Source of the DNA: Ruegeria lacuscaerulensis
Lineage (GTDB): Bacteria > Pseudomonadota > Alphaproteobacteria > Rhodobacterales > Rhodobacteraceae
DNA: 64,000 nt
Direction of reading: 5' to 3'
Assembly: GCF_013034685.1 (NCBI RefSeq)
Contig: NZ_WQGO01000009.1
Location: 1-64,000, forward strand
A model generated the notes under the pieces. The model was not told where the DNA came from. It was given only the letters and a program-made list of their open reading frames with translations, and did not search any database. Positions 54,606 through 63,429 of the stretch are shown here, piece by piece (the stretch's first letter is position 1; each line of letters starts with the position of its first letter). The translations under genes and the position numbers were made by a program.

Positions 54606-54911
54606 GTATTGGGGTGCGGCAATACACCTGTCCTTGTACGTAAGTCGTCGCAGTGATACCCCAGTTGCACGCTCGGCATGCTCGCAGGGCGATGGAGATT
54701 TTATGTTTGCGATTGCGGGAAACCGCTGAGTCCTGAACGGAAGGACGACTAAGCCAAATAAAGCCTGTTTATAATTTCTCAGGCTTCCAATGACGTATGG
54801 CTCGTGAACAGTCGAAACAACCATAACTCTGAATGACAATGGCACGGGTTCTGCGTCCGCCATATCGATAGTTTTTGCTCGTTTGGCGATACAACGAAAG
54901 ACGAAGGACCA
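54606..54911. other. Intergenic region without recognised features
   Basis: About 306 bp between the cyclase and GNAT genes, of somewhat lower GC. I see no repeat, RNA or gene. A promoter for the acetyltransferase is expected near 54870. Confidence 0.4.
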
Positions 54912-55373
54912 ATGAAAATACGACCAACAATGCGCGACGATGTCGCCGCTTTACAGGAAGTACTTAACGGCACCGAACTTTTCCCAAGTGAGATGCTGCC
55001 TGACATGGTGAACAGTTTTCTATCCGATGAAGAAAGCTCTGAAATTTGGCTAGCATGCGAAGTGGACGGAAACCCAGTTGGTTTTTGCTACGCAGTTCCA
55101 GAAGAGCTTGCAGAAGGGGCATGGAATATGCTCGCCATTGCAGTTTTGCCCACGCAGCAAGGAGGCGGTTTAGGTAGTGCAATCTCAAGGCATCTGGAGA
55201 CCGAGCTTAAAGAGCGTGGGCAGCGTATCCTAATAGTTGACACGTCAGGCACGGAAGAGTTCAAGCAGACTCGCGAATTCTACCGAAAGAATGGCTACAC
55301 CGAGGAAGCCCGTATCAGGGATTTTTGGGCGACAGGAGATGACAAAATCGTCTTCTGGAAGTCCTTAAACTGA
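54912..55373 (+). CDS. GNAT-family acetyltransferase
   Basis: A 153-residue N-acetyltransferase. The acetyl-CoA site is LPTQQGGGLGSAISRHLE, corresponding to R/QxxGxG/A. The substrate is unknown. GGACCA upstream gives a weak ribosome site. Its GC is lower than that of its neighbours. Confidence 0.88.
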   Translation: MKIRPTMRDDVAALQEVLNGTELFPSEMLPDMVNSFLSDEESSEIWLACEVDGNPVGFCYAVPEELAEGAWNMLAIAVLPTQQGGGLGSAISRHLETELKERGQRILIVDTSGTEEFKQTREFYRKNGYTEEARIRDFWATGDDKIVFWKSLN

Positions 55374-55473
55374 CTTATCAGGCTGCTGGCCTGTCTTCGG
55401 ACGGGCCAGTTTCTCTCAGTTGCCTTGACGGAAAAATCAGCTTCGTCCCGCATAGCGGACTTGCGACGGCGAC

Positions 55474-56283
55474 CTAAAAGTCGATCTCAACACCCGGCAG
55501 GTTCAACTCTTTCATCATGTCGCGCAATTCCTGTCGCGCAGCGATGTTCGAGATGTTGAGTTGTTTGACCCCGATATCCTTTAGGTCCAGCAGGGTCAGG
55601 CCACGGGGGAATAGCTCGCGGAAGATCACACGCTCGGAAAATCCCGAAGCGACGCGGAACCCGATGCGCTGCGACAGCATCTCGATCGCGCGTTGCATCT
55701 TTTCCTTGTTTACCATGCGCTGTGTACCGACACGGTTGCGCACGACGACCCAGTCGATCGGTTTCAACCCGGCCTGCGCGCGCAACTGGCGGGCATTCCA
55801 GACCATCTCGGAATAGACGGAAGGGCCCAGAATTTTCTCACCCTTGGAATCGATCCGTGCCAGCAGGTCAAAGTCGATGAAACTGTCGTTCAGCGGCGTG
55901 ACAAGGGTATCGGCCAGCGAATGTGCCACTTGGCTGAGGCGGGTATGCGAGCCGGGGCAGTCGATCAGGATGAAGTCACTATCGCTTTCCAATTCGGCCA
56001 CCGCGGCCGAGAGGCGATGGTCATAGATATTCTCGCCGGGCTTCAGCTTACTTGCGTCAATCTCGGGCAGGTCGTGGTGGCGCGGGGTCGGCAGGGTCAG
56101 GTCCGAGTTTTTCAGGAAATTGGCCCGGTTTTCGAAATACCGTCCCAGACTGCGCTGTCGCAGGTCCAGATCCAGCGTGCTGACCTTGTGTCCCAGTCGG
56201 GCCAATGCAGTGGCCACATGCATCGAGACGGTCGATTTGCCTGCGCCGCCCTTCTCGTTCCCCACTACGATAATATGTGCCAT
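55474..56283 (-). CDS. mipZ: Cell-division positioning ATPase MipZ
   Basis: A 269-residue ParA-like ATPase that forms a gradient and keeps FtsZ away from the poles. It has NEKGGAGKSTVSMHVATA (deviant Walker A) and FILIDCPGS (Walker B). The start at 56283 matches the known family N-terminus MAHIIVVGN; the longer frame is spurious. It is typical of alphaproteobacteria. Confidence 0.95.
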   Translation of the reverse strand: MAHIIVVGNEKGGAGKSTVSMHVATALARLGHKVSTLDLDLRQRSLGRYFENRANFLKNSDLTLPTPRHHDLPEIDASKLKPGENIYDHRLSAAVAELESDSDFILIDCPGSHTRLSQVAHSLADTLVTPLNDSFIDFDLLARIDSKGEKILGPSVYSEMVWNARQLRAQAGLKPIDWVVVRNRVGTQRMVNKEKMQRAIEMLSQRIGFRVASGFSERVIFRELFPRGLTLLDLKDIGVKQLNISNIAARQELRDMMKELNLPGVEIDF

Positions 56284-56483
56284 GCCTGTATTCCCAAGTC
56301 CCGCCGTGTTTGACCACAGTTTGTTGCGTGCCACTATATGTTGTGGAGCGAAGGAAGGGAAGGACCCGAAACGCCATTCTAGGGCGCTGTTGCGAAAACT
56401 CAGACCCTGGGCCGAGGGGGCGGTTGCCAAAAGCGGTCCTCTGTTTCACTCTTGCTTGAAGAGCTACGCTGGAAGGGCGTGAA

Positions 56484-57371
56484 TTGGAGCAACTTTTCCT
56501 GAATGTTCTGAACGTGGTCCTGCCAGTTCTGATCTGCGCCGGGATCGGGTATGTGTTGGCGCTGACAAAAGCGCCCTTTGATAACAAGGTCATCGGAGGG
56601 GTGGTTTCGCGCGTTGGGTATCCGACCCTGATCATCTCGCATCTTTCGACGACCCAGATCGCGGTTGGCACCTTTCTGGACGTCATGGCCGCCGCAGCGT
56701 TGGCGATTGCGGCGTTTGGCGTTTTGGGCTTTGTCGCGCTGAAGGCGATGCGCTTACCGGTTCGGGCGTTCTTGACGCCATTGATTCATGGGAATGTAGG
56801 CAATATCGGCCTGCCTATTACTCTGCTGGCGCTGGGCGATGCCGGGATGGCCTATACGATGGGTTTTGTAGTCGTCGTTTTGATCAGCGTTTTTACCCTG
56901 GGAATGTGGATCCCGGCCGGAGAGTTCTCGGCCAGAAAGCTTCTCACCTCTCCGGTTATTTATGCAGTCGTCATCTCACTGATCCTGATGACGACCGGGT
57001 ACAGCCTGCCGCAACCCGTGGCGAAGTCCTTTGACATCCTCGGTGGGCTGTCGATCCCGCTGATGCTGCTGACGCTGGGCCATACGCTGGCCAGCCTAAG
57101 GGTGCAAAGTCTGGGGCGTGCGGTGAGCCTGACCGCATTGCATCTGGGTATGGCGTTTGCCATCTCAACGAGCCTCGTCTGGGTCTTTGGGTTTACGGGG
57201 GGCGAGCGTGGCGCGGTGATCCTGTGCTGCCTGATGCCGTCCTCGGTGGCGACCTATTTGTTTGTCGACCAGCATCTGCCGGAATACGGCCCTGACGTGG
57301 CTGGTTTCATTCTTGTCTCGACCCTGGCAACCATTCTGGTTCTGCCTGTGGCGCTGTCCTATTGGATCTGA
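56484..57371 (+). CDS. AEC-family transporter
   Basis: A 295-residue membrane transporter with ten hydrophobic helices and the pattern GIGYVLALTK and GNVGNIGLPI. The family exports auxin-like or dicarboxylate compounds; the substrate is unknown. It begins with TTG; GGAAGGG about 7 bp before sets this start. Divergent from mipZ. Confidence 0.9.
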   Translation: MEQLFLNVLNVVLPVLICAGIGYVLALTKAPFDNKVIGGVVSRVGYPTLIISHLSTTQIAVGTFLDVMAAAALAIAAFGVLGFVALKAMRLPVRAFLTPLIHGNVGNIGLPITLLALGDAGMAYTMGFVVVVLISVFTLGMWIPAGEFSARKLLTSPVIYAVVISLILMTTGYSLPQPVAKSFDILGGLSIPLMLLTLGHTLASLRVQSLGRAVSLTALHLGMAFAISTSLVWVFGFTGGERGAVILCCLMPSSVATYLFVDQHLPEYGPDVAGFILVSTLATILVLPVALSYWI

Positions 57372-57388
57372 TGGCGCCAGCCCAAAGA

Positions 57389-57416
57389 AAAAGGCCGCCC
57401 CAAGGGACGGCCTTTC
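57389..57416. terminator. Terminator shared by the AEC gene and rpmE
   Basis: AAAGGCCG and CGGCCTTT form the outer stem, with a further CCC/GGG inside. It lies between two convergent genes and could act for both. Confidence 0.88.
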
Positions 57417-57436
57417 GGATCTGATCCGGGTCAGGC

Positions 57437-57658
57437 TTAGAAGCCCAGACCTTCGTATTTTTTCTTGAACTTCGACACGCGGCCGCCGGCGTCCATCAGG
57501 CGCGCGCCGCCACCGGTCCATGCGGGGTGCACGGAGGGGTCGATTTCCAGGGCCAACTGGTCGCCTTCGCTGCCCCAGGTGGATTTCATCTGAATCACGG
57601 TGCCATCGGTCAGTTTGACGTCGATGAAGTGGTAGTCGGGATGGATGTCTTTTTTCAT
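57437..57658 (-). CDS. rpmE: Ribosomal protein L31
   Basis: A 73-residue L31 starting [19 protein letters not shown]. It lacks the CxxC zinc motif of the first type, so it is the zinc-free form. It is 11 bp downstream of rplS and translated from the same message. Confidence 0.95.
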   Translation of the reverse strand: MKKDIHPDYHFIDVKLTDGTVIQMKSTWGSEGDQLALEIDPSVHPAWTGGGARLMDAGGRVSKFKKKYEGLGF

Positions 57659-57669
57659 CTTTCCGCTCC

Positions 57670-58062
57670 TTACGCCTCGGCGCCAGCCTTGGGCTTGTAG
57701 TTGGTGACTTCGGCGATACGCGCGGATTTACCACGACGCGAGCGCAGATAGTACAGTTTGGCGCGACGGACGCGGCCACGGCGGACAACGGTGATGCTGT
57801 CGATATTGGTCGAGTGCAGCGGGAATACACGCTCCACGCCTTCGCCGAACGAGATTTTGCGGACGGTGAACGAACCGGCGATGCCGCTGCCACCTTTGCG
57901 CGCGATGCAGACGCCTTCGTAGTTCTGCACACGGGTACGCGACCCTTCGGTTACTTTAAAGCCAACACGGATAGTGTCACCGGCTTTGAAATCGGGGATG
58001 TCTTTCCCCAGGGCGGCAATCTGTTCCGCCTCAAGCTGTGCGATCAGGTCCATCGCATTCAC
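57670..58062 (-). CDS. rplS: Ribosomal protein L19
   Basis: A 130-residue L19 with [29 protein letters not shown] and [18 protein letters not shown]. It forms part of the ffh-rpsP-rimM-trmD-rplS block, but here a lysozyme gene on the opposite strand separates it from trmD. Confidence 0.97.
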   Translation of the reverse strand: MNAMDLIAQLEAEQIAALGKDIPDFKAGDTIRVGFKVTEGSRTRVQNYEGVCIARKGGSGIAGSFTVRKISFGEGVERVFPLHSTNIDSITVVRRGRVRRAKLYYLRSRRGKSARIAEVTNYKPKAGAEA

Positions 58063-58420
58063 TCCTATCTGCTCGTGGTTGGTCCACGAAGTTTGGGCAC
58101 GGGCTGAGAGCTCTTGGTCTTCACCGGGTCCTGCATGCAGCCCGCCAGAGGTCAGATCGAATGTTCCTTAGTCCAGTTTGTTCCGCCGCGCCGTGGCCGA
58201 AGAAAGCCGGGCGTCACGACATGGACCAAACCAAAACACCGGAGTCGCATGACGCGGCACCGGATTGCGGTCGTTTAAAGGCATTATGTGCAGGGATCAA
58301 GCCCAAAATGCTGTGAAACGGTGGGATTCCGCCGCCTCAAAACAGCATCATTGCTTTGATCCATCGATCAGGCATTCTGAGGGCAATTACAAGAGCAGTC
58401 ATTTCATACAGGAACAGAAC
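58063..58420. other. Intergenic region between rplS and the lysozyme gene
   Basis: About 358 bp holding two divergent promoters. I see no clear RNA element. The frame of the lysozyme gene stays open upstream to 58265 but without family similarity. Confidence 0.4.
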
Positions 58421-59218
58421 ATGCGCACTGCATTGATGCTTGCCATCGCGGCTTTTGCCATCCTGTCCTGCGGTCGCAGCAGCCCGCCGCCGCAACAGGT
58501 CGAGGCCAACGCGTTTCTGGACACGACCTCACCTTCGGTGATTTTCCCGGCTTTCGGCGATGCTGATCCGCACCCGTGGGAGGGGCGCCATCCGGGCCAC
58601 TATCCGGTGCACGGTCTGGACGTGTCGCGTTGGCAAGGGCCGATTGACTGGCACAAGGCCAAGGCTTCGGGAGTTAGCTTTGTCTTCATCAAGGCGACCG
58701 AGGGTGGTGATGTAGCTGATCCGATGTTTGCAAGTCACAGCAGCGGAGCAAAGGCGGCCGGAGTGCCTTGGGGGGCCTATCACTATTACTATTTCTGCCG
58801 CCCAGCGCGCGAGCAGGCGCGGTGGTTCATCCAGAACGTTCCCAAAGGATCGGACCTGCCGCATGTTCTGGATATGGAATGGACGCCGCATTCCAAGACC
58901 TGCACCCTACGCCCCGATGGCGCGACCGTCCGGGCCGAGGCGAAGAGGTTTCTGGATATTCTCGAACGTCACTACGGGCGGCGTCCGATTGTCTACACCA
59001 CCGTGGATTTCTACGGCGACACGGACATAGGGCGCCTGCCCAAGACTGAGTTCTGGCTGAGGTCAGTGGCAGGCCACCCCCGCAACGTCTATCCCAAGGC
59101 GGTTTGGCGGTTCTGGCAATATACCGGCACTGGTTTGGTGCCCGGCGTGCAGGGACCTGTGGACATCAACACCTTCAACGGCCCGCCCGAGATCTGGGCG
59201 CGGTGGAAGAACGGCTAG
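58421..59218 (+). CDS. GH25-family lysozyme-like lipoprotein
   Basis: A 265-residue muramidase-type protein. A lipobox-type ILSCG ends the signal. The barrel has GLDVSRWQGPIDW, IKATEGGDVADP, GAYHYYYF and VLDMEW (catalytic acids), matching GH25. It would cut peptidoglycan in the envelope. The ATG at 58421 follows AGGAA. The stop overlaps that of trmD by 4 bp. Confidence 0.92.
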   Translation: MRTALMLAIAAFAILSCGRSSPPPQQVEANAFLDTTSPSVIFPAFGDADPHPWEGRHPGHYPVHGLDVSRWQGPIDWHKAKASGVSFVFIKATEGGDVADPMFASHSSGAKAAGVPWGAYHYYYFCRPAREQARWFIQNVPKGSDLPHVLDMEWTPHSKTCTLRPDGATVRAEAKRFLDILERHYGRRPIVYTTVDFYGDTDIGRLPKTEFWLRSVAGHPRNVYPKAVWRFWQYTGTGLVPGVQGPVDINTFNGPPEIWARWKNG

Positions 59219-60018
59219 TCTTCGGACTTTGCTTTGGAGTAGGCGTCCCACAGGTCGGGGCGGCGTTCCTGTGTGATCCGCTCCGACATCTCAAGCCGCC
59301 AGCTGGCAATGCGCCCGTGATGGCCCGACATCAGAATGTCCGGGATCGGGCGGCCCTTCCAGTCGGCGGGGCGTGTGTATTGCGGGTGTTCCAGCAGACC
59401 TGAGGAAAAGCTCTCCTCCTCAGCCGAGGCCTGATTGCCCAATACGCCGGGGATCAGCCTTACGGTGGCGTCGATCAAAGCCTGCGCGGCAATCTCGCCG
59501 CCGGTCATGACGAAATCGCCCAGACTGACCTCTTGTACGCCGTAATGCTCCAGCACCCTCTCATCGACTCCTTCGAACCGGCCACATAACAGGGTCATAC
59601 CGTCGCAGCGCGCCAGATTCTGCATCATGAGCTGATCCATCCGGCGGCCACGCGGGCTGAGGTAGATCAGTGGCCAGTTACCCCGCACCCCCGTCATCGT
59701 GTGTTCAATCGCCTCGCCCAGTACATCGGCGCGCAGCACCATGCCCGCGCCGCCACCGGCAGGCGTGTCGTCCACATTGCGGTGCTTTCCGACGCCGAAT
59801 TGGCGCAGATCGACGGTTTCCAACTGCCAGAGGCCCTCTTGCAGTGCCTTACCCGTCAGGCTCTCGCCCAACACACCGGGAAAAGCTGAAGGGAACAGAG
59901 TGATGATCTTAGCCTTCCACACTCCGTGCAGGTCGGGCGTTGGGGTCAGCAACTCACGCGGTTTCAGGGTCGGGCGGATCGCCTTGCGCCCATGAGATTT
60001 CGATGGTTTTTCGGTCAT
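59215..60018 (-). CDS. trmD: tRNA (guanine-37-N1)-methyltransferase
   Basis: A 267-residue SPOUT methyltransferase that methylates G37 of tRNAs. The trefoil-knot signature is present: LSPRGRRMDQLM, LCGRFEGVDERV and GDFVMTGGE. It has a basic N-terminal extension of about 35 residues before KIITLFPSAFPG. It overlaps the upstream sulfotransferase-like gene by 4 bp. Confidence 0.97.
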   Translation of the reverse strand: MTEKPSKSHGRKAIRPTLKPRELLTPTPDLHGVWKAKIITLFPSAFPGVLGESLTGKALQEGLWQLETVDLRQFGVGKHRNVDDTPAGGGAGMVLRADVLGEAIEHTMTGVRGNWPLIYLSPRGRRMDQLMMQNLARCDGMTLLCGRFEGVDERVLEHYGVQEVSLGDFVMTGGEIAAQALIDATVRLIPGVLGNQASAEEESFSSGLLEHPQYTRPADWKGRPIPDILMSGHHGRIASWRLEMSERITQERRPDLWDAYSKAKSED

Positions 60019-60830
60019 GTCGCACCCATCAGCGCCTGCTGCGCCCGTTCAACTACGGCGGCCTTTTGCGCGACCAAGGCGGCTTCGTCCAGCCGTGATC
60101 TGTTCAGGTTCAGCAATTCCGCCAAAACGTTCTCGGGCAGTCGCGTGTTAGATTTGGAGGGCGGAACCAGCCGTTGCGCCTTGTCATAGGGTAAGTCCAG
60201 ATACTCGGCAAAGGGCGCACCCAGCCCGAATTGACGCAATTGCAGTTCCTCCAGCCATTCCGTGGTCACGGTGACCGAGGGCAGTTTCTCACGGATCTGG
60301 TCAACGGTCTCTTGCAACGCGGGTAAGTGGTCGATGCTGTCGCGGAACGTGTCGAAATCTTGCACCTGCCGCATCCGCTGCAAATCATGCGCCCACAGGC
60401 TGCGCAGCCAACCGCCCCGTTGGCGCAAAGACAGGTAAAGCGTGATCTCGACCTCCTGCCCTGAAAACCTCTGGTGGATCGAATCTACCAGACAGGCGGC
60501 CAGATCGGGAGCCGCCGCGTAGCCCTGTTCCAGATTGCGACTGGGGCGGAGACCCGCGAAGTTTTCCTCGCTGAGGATCAAGCCGCGCTTTTCTCCAAAA
60601 TCCAGCGTATCGAGGAAGTCGCGCATCTGGCGACCGAATTCGGACAAAGTGCCAACGGTGCCATAAACGGAATGGTTAGTTGCTGCCCGCGACAATCCCG
60701 AATTGCGCGTGCGATAAGGCAGAACCAGCGCGAAATGCGGCCAGATCAATTCGCGGTTGTCGTAGAGGAAGGATTGCGCCGCAGTGGTGCCGGTCTTGTG
60801 CAGGCCCAAATGCAGCAGGGCGCGGCGCAT
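60015..60830 (-). CDS. Sulfotransferase-like protein
   Basis: A 271-residue protein with the PAPS-binding-type LHLGLHKTGTTAAQSFL at the N-terminus and a later EENFAGLRPS. It lacks a signal peptide. The acceptor is unknown. It lies between rimM and trmD with 4-bp overlap to trmD and a one-base contact with rimM, so it is co-translated with tRNA-processing genes. Confidence 0.7.
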   Translation of the reverse strand: MRRALLHLGLHKTGTTAAQSFLYDNRELIWPHFALVLPYRTRNSGLSRAATNHSVYGTVGTLSEFGRQMRDFLDTLDFGEKRGLILSEENFAGLRPSRNLEQGYAAAPDLAACLVDSIHQRFSGQEVEITLYLSLRQRGGWLRSLWAHDLQRMRQVQDFDTFRDSIDHLPALQETVDQIREKLPSVTVTTEWLEELQLRQFGLGAPFAEYLDLPYDKAQRLVPPSKSNTRLPENVLAELLNLNRSRLDEAALVAQKAAVVERAQQALMGAT

Positions 60831-61333
60831 CAGATCAGCCCTTCGGGCGGGTCGGCGATGATGCGGCCTTGGTCCAGATCGACCGTGGGGACGGCCTCAA
60901 GCGTGAAGGGCAGCAGAACGGTGGCCTTCAGCCCCGGCCCGTGCAGTTCCAGCAGGTCGGCAGCGCCGTGGTTTTGCACAGACTTCACACGGCCCAGCAG
61001 GGTGCCGCCTGTGTCATAGACCTCAAGCCCGATCAGGTCAGTGTGATAGAACTCATCATCGGGTAACGAGGGCAGTTGATCGCGCCGCGCAAACAGTCGC
61101 AGACCTTTCAGTGCATCGGCCTGTTCTTTGGTTTCAACTCCTCCCAAACGCGCCGCAAAGCCGTTCTTGATCGACCGGGTCAGGATCAGTGGATAGCGTT
61201 CTCCACCGGCCTCATCAGTCAGGGGGGAATAGGCTTCGATATCCTCGGGGATGGCGCAATAGCTTTTCAGCCGCACCTCACCGCGCACGCCATATGATCC
61301 CGCAATGCTGCCGACGCAGATCAGATCACTCAT
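60830..61333 (-). CDS. rimM: 16S rRNA processing protein RimM
   Basis: A 167-residue ribosome maturation factor binding S19. It has [19 protein letters not shown] at the start and [25 protein letters not shown] at 61333 is used; the frame opens 9 bp earlier. Overlaps the small membrane-protein gene. Confidence 0.95.
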   Translation of the reverse strand: MSDLICVGSIAGSYGVRGEVRLKSYCAIPEDIEAYSPLTDEAGGERYPLILTRSIKNGFAARLGGVETKEQADALKGLRLFARRDQLPSLPDDEFYHTDLIGLEVYDTGGTLLGRVKSVQNHGAADLLELHGPGLKATVLLPFTLEAVPTVDLDQGRIIADPPEGLI

Positions 61334-61472
61334 TTGCCCCATCCGTCACACAAAGCCCGTCATCCCATTGCCCGATGCCTTCGCACGCCTCGCGTTGGTT
61401 CGAGCGTTCGAAGAACACGCCCACAATAAAGGCGATCATCAGCAGGATGGGAAGGCGTAACAGTCCAAACAT
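61326..61472 (-). CDS. Small membrane protein
   Basis: A 48-residue protein with one helix ([20 protein letters not shown]) and a polar tail with two cysteines (EACEGIG, GLCVTDG). It is 4 bp after bluB and overlaps rimM by 8 bp, so it is probably translated with them. No family recognised. Confidence 0.6.
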   Translation of the reverse strand: MFGLLRLPILLMIAFIVGVFFERSNQREACEGIGQWDDGLCVTDGANE

Positions 61473-61476
61473 GCGC

Positions 61477-62112
61477 CTATCGTACCTCGATCGGCAAGCT
61501 GTCGTTGCGGCATTCCCAGCCGACCTGTTCCAGTTCAGGCGTGTCCGATTGCGTTTCCGGCATGCCAACGCAGAAATAGCCGATCAGGCGCCAATCCTCG
61601 GGAACGTCCAGATCGCGCGCCATCTGGTCAGGGTCCAGAATGGACACCCAACCCAGCCCCAGACCCTCGGCCCGCAAGGCCAGCCAGAACAGGGTGATGG
61701 CCGAGACCACGGAATAGCGCCGCATCTCGGGCATCGTGCCTGCGCCCAGACCTTGCCCCTTGTCGGTGGTGTCGTCGCAGAACACGGCCAGTTGCACCGG
61801 GGCCTCTTGCATCCCCGACAGTTTCAGGCGGCTGTAGAGCTGCGCCTTTTCGTCGGAATACCCGCCCAATGCCTGCGCATTGGCGGTTTGAAAATTTCGC
61901 AGCGCCGCGTCGCGCGCGGGCTGGCTTTCGACGCGGATCACGCGCCAGGGTTCGCTGAGCCCCACCGAAGGGGCCAGCCGAAACGCGTCGAGGCAGCGCG
62001 TCAGCACTGCCTCGTCAATCGCGTCGGTGCGAAACCGACGCACATCGCGTCGGAGTCGCAGCAACAGGTCAAACTGCGCGCGAAAATCGTCGGTGAAAGT
62101 CTGATCCCGCAC
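61477..62112 (-). CDS. bluB: 5,6-dimethylbenzimidazole synthase
   Basis: A 211-residue flavin-destroying nitroreductase-like enzyme that makes the lower ligand of vitamin B12. LRRDVRRFRTDAID and APSVGLSEPWRVI are the BluB hallmarks. It sits inside the rpsP-rimM block instead of near cobalamin genes. It is 12 bp after the rpsP stop. Confidence 0.93.
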   Translation of the reverse strand: MRDQTFTDDFRAQFDLLLRLRRDVRRFRTDAIDEAVLTRCLDAFRLAPSVGLSEPWRVIRVESQPARDAALRNFQTANAQALGGYSDEKAQLYSRLKLSGMQEAPVQLAVFCDDTTDKGQGLGAGTMPEMRRYSVVSAITLFWLALRAEGLGLGWVSILDPDQMARDLDVPEDWRLIGYFCVGMPETQSDTPELEQVGWECRNDSLPIEVR

Positions 62113-62124
62113 GCGCTTGCCTGC

Positions 62125-62514
62125 TTATTCTTCTGCAGCCGCTTCTTCAGCCGGTGCCGCAGCAGCTTCTGCCGCCTCAGCAGCCTTGGCCGCTTTCTCT
62201 TCGGCGCGTTCCTGGGCTTTCTTGCCCGGAGTACCCTTGTTGGGGTTGTTGCGCTCGGCCTTGTCGCGGGCGCCAGCGGCTTCCAGCATACGTGCGATCC
62301 GGTCGGTGGGCTGAGCGCCCTGATCCAGCCAGTACTGGATGCGCTCCATGTTCATTTTCACGCGCTCTTCGCTGTCTTTGGGCAGCAGCGGGTTGTAGGT
62401 GCCCAGTTTCTCGATGAAACGGCCATCGCGGGGCATACGGCTGTCAGCCGCAACAATGCGATAGAAGGGACGCTTTTTCGAGCCGCCGCGGGCGAGACGA
62501 ATTTTCATTGCCAT
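62125..62514 (-). CDS. rpsP: Ribosomal protein S16
   Basis: A 129-residue S16. The core begins [20 protein letters not shown]. An Ala/Glu-rich tail of about 45 residues (for example [15 protein letters not shown]) extends past the normal end, a feature common in this group. Starts the rimM-trmD block downstream of ffh. Confidence 0.97.
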   Translation of the reverse strand: MAMKIRLARGGSKKRPFYRIVAADSRMPRDGRFIEKLGTYNPLLPKDSEERVKMNMERIQYWLDQGAQPTDRIARMLEAAGARDKAERNNPNKGTPGKKAQERAEEKAAKAAEAAEAAAAPAEEAAAEE

Positions 62515-62581
62515 GGTGGTATCTCCTTAAGATGGCGTGACCGGTCACGGACCGGGTATTCTTATTGGTGGAAACGACGGG

Positions 62582-62878
62582 TCATTCCTGATGTTTCCGG
62601 TGGTGTCGGATGACTTCCTGAATGATGAAATTCAGGAAAGCCTTGGCGAAGTCGGGGTCCAGATCGGCCTCTTTCGCCAGGTCTTCAAGCCGAGCGATCT
62701 GCGCAGCCTCGCGCGAGGGATCGGACGGGGGAAGGTCGTGTTGCGCCTTAAGCTTGCCAACGGCTTGCGTGTGCTTGAACCGCTCGCCCAGCGTGTAGAC
62801 AAGGATCGCGTCCAGCCGGTCGATGCTTTCGCGATGTTCTTTCAGCAGCGTGGCAGCCTGTGTCACGGGGTCGGTCAT
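62582..62878 (-). CDS. Chorismate mutase (AroQ type)
   Basis: A 98-residue all-helical chorismate mutase making prephenate for Phe and Tyr. It has HRESIDRLDAILVYTLGERF and VGKLKAQHDLPPSDPSREA, the AroQ layout. The ATG overlaps the stop of the GNAT gene by 4 bp. Confidence 0.93.
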   Translation of the reverse strand: MTDPVTQAATLLKEHRESIDRLDAILVYTLGERFKHTQAVGKLKAQHDLPPSDPSREAAQIARLEDLAKEADLDPDFAKAFLNFIIQEVIRHHRKHQE

Positions 62879-63429
62879 GCGTAAGCCTCCATGCCGCCAT
62901 TCACCAGATCGGCGGGGGCGGGGTGCCGCCAAGCTTCTGTCCTGCCGAATTTCGGGTGGTCATAGTGATAGTCGAGCGTGGCCCCCAGCCGGTTGGCCAC
63001 GGCCTTGCTGGCGTGATTGTCGGGGTCGATCAGCGAAATCGCGGTGTCCCAGCCCAATACGTCATAGGCGTGAGCGCGCGCGGCCATTGCGGCCTCGGTC
63101 GCGTAGCCTTTGCCGGTGGCGTGGTTCATCAGGGTCCAACCCACTTCGCGTTCGGGCCAGCTGTGCGGATACCATAGGCCGACATGCCCCACATACGTCC
63201 CGGTGTTCTTTTCCTCGACACCCCAAAAGCCATAGCCGCGCATCGCCCAATGGCCCAAAAGCTGCGCAATGAAGCGCCATGTCTCATCAGGGCTTTTGCG
63301 GCCACCGAGAAACGCAGCCGCGTCCGACACGAAAAACTCGGCCTCGGCCTCGAAATCAGCTTCGGACGGCGCGCGCAGGATCAGGCGCTCGGTCTCAAGC
63401 CGGGGGATATGATCGGCGATCAGGTTCAC
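62875..63429 (-). CDS. GNAT-family acetyltransferase (RimJ/RimL-like)
   Basis: A 184-residue acetyltransferase of the RimJ/RimL type: LETERLILRAPSEAD at the start, and VGWTLMNHATGKGYATEAA as acetyl-CoA site. The substrate is unknown. Its ATG overlaps the end of ffh by 4 bp, so it is translated from the ffh message. Confidence 0.92.
   Translation of the reverse strand: MNLIADHIPRLETERLILRAPSEADFEAEAEFFVSDAAAFLGGRKSPDETWRFIAQLLGHWAMRGYGFWGVEEKNTGTYVGHVGLWYPHSWPEREVGWTLMNHATGKGYATEAAMAARAHAYDVLGWDTAISLIDPDNHASKAVANRLGATLDYHYDHPKFGRTEAWRHPAPADLVNGGMEAYA

Noticed and set aside
57165..57932. 255-residue reverse frame over the AEC gene, rpmE and rplS
   Set aside because: It spans the ends of three well-supported genes in another phase and includes the terminator.
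61189..62613. 474-residue forward frame opposite rimM, bluB and rpsP
   Set aside because: Shadow frame; the opposite strand has clear family proteins.
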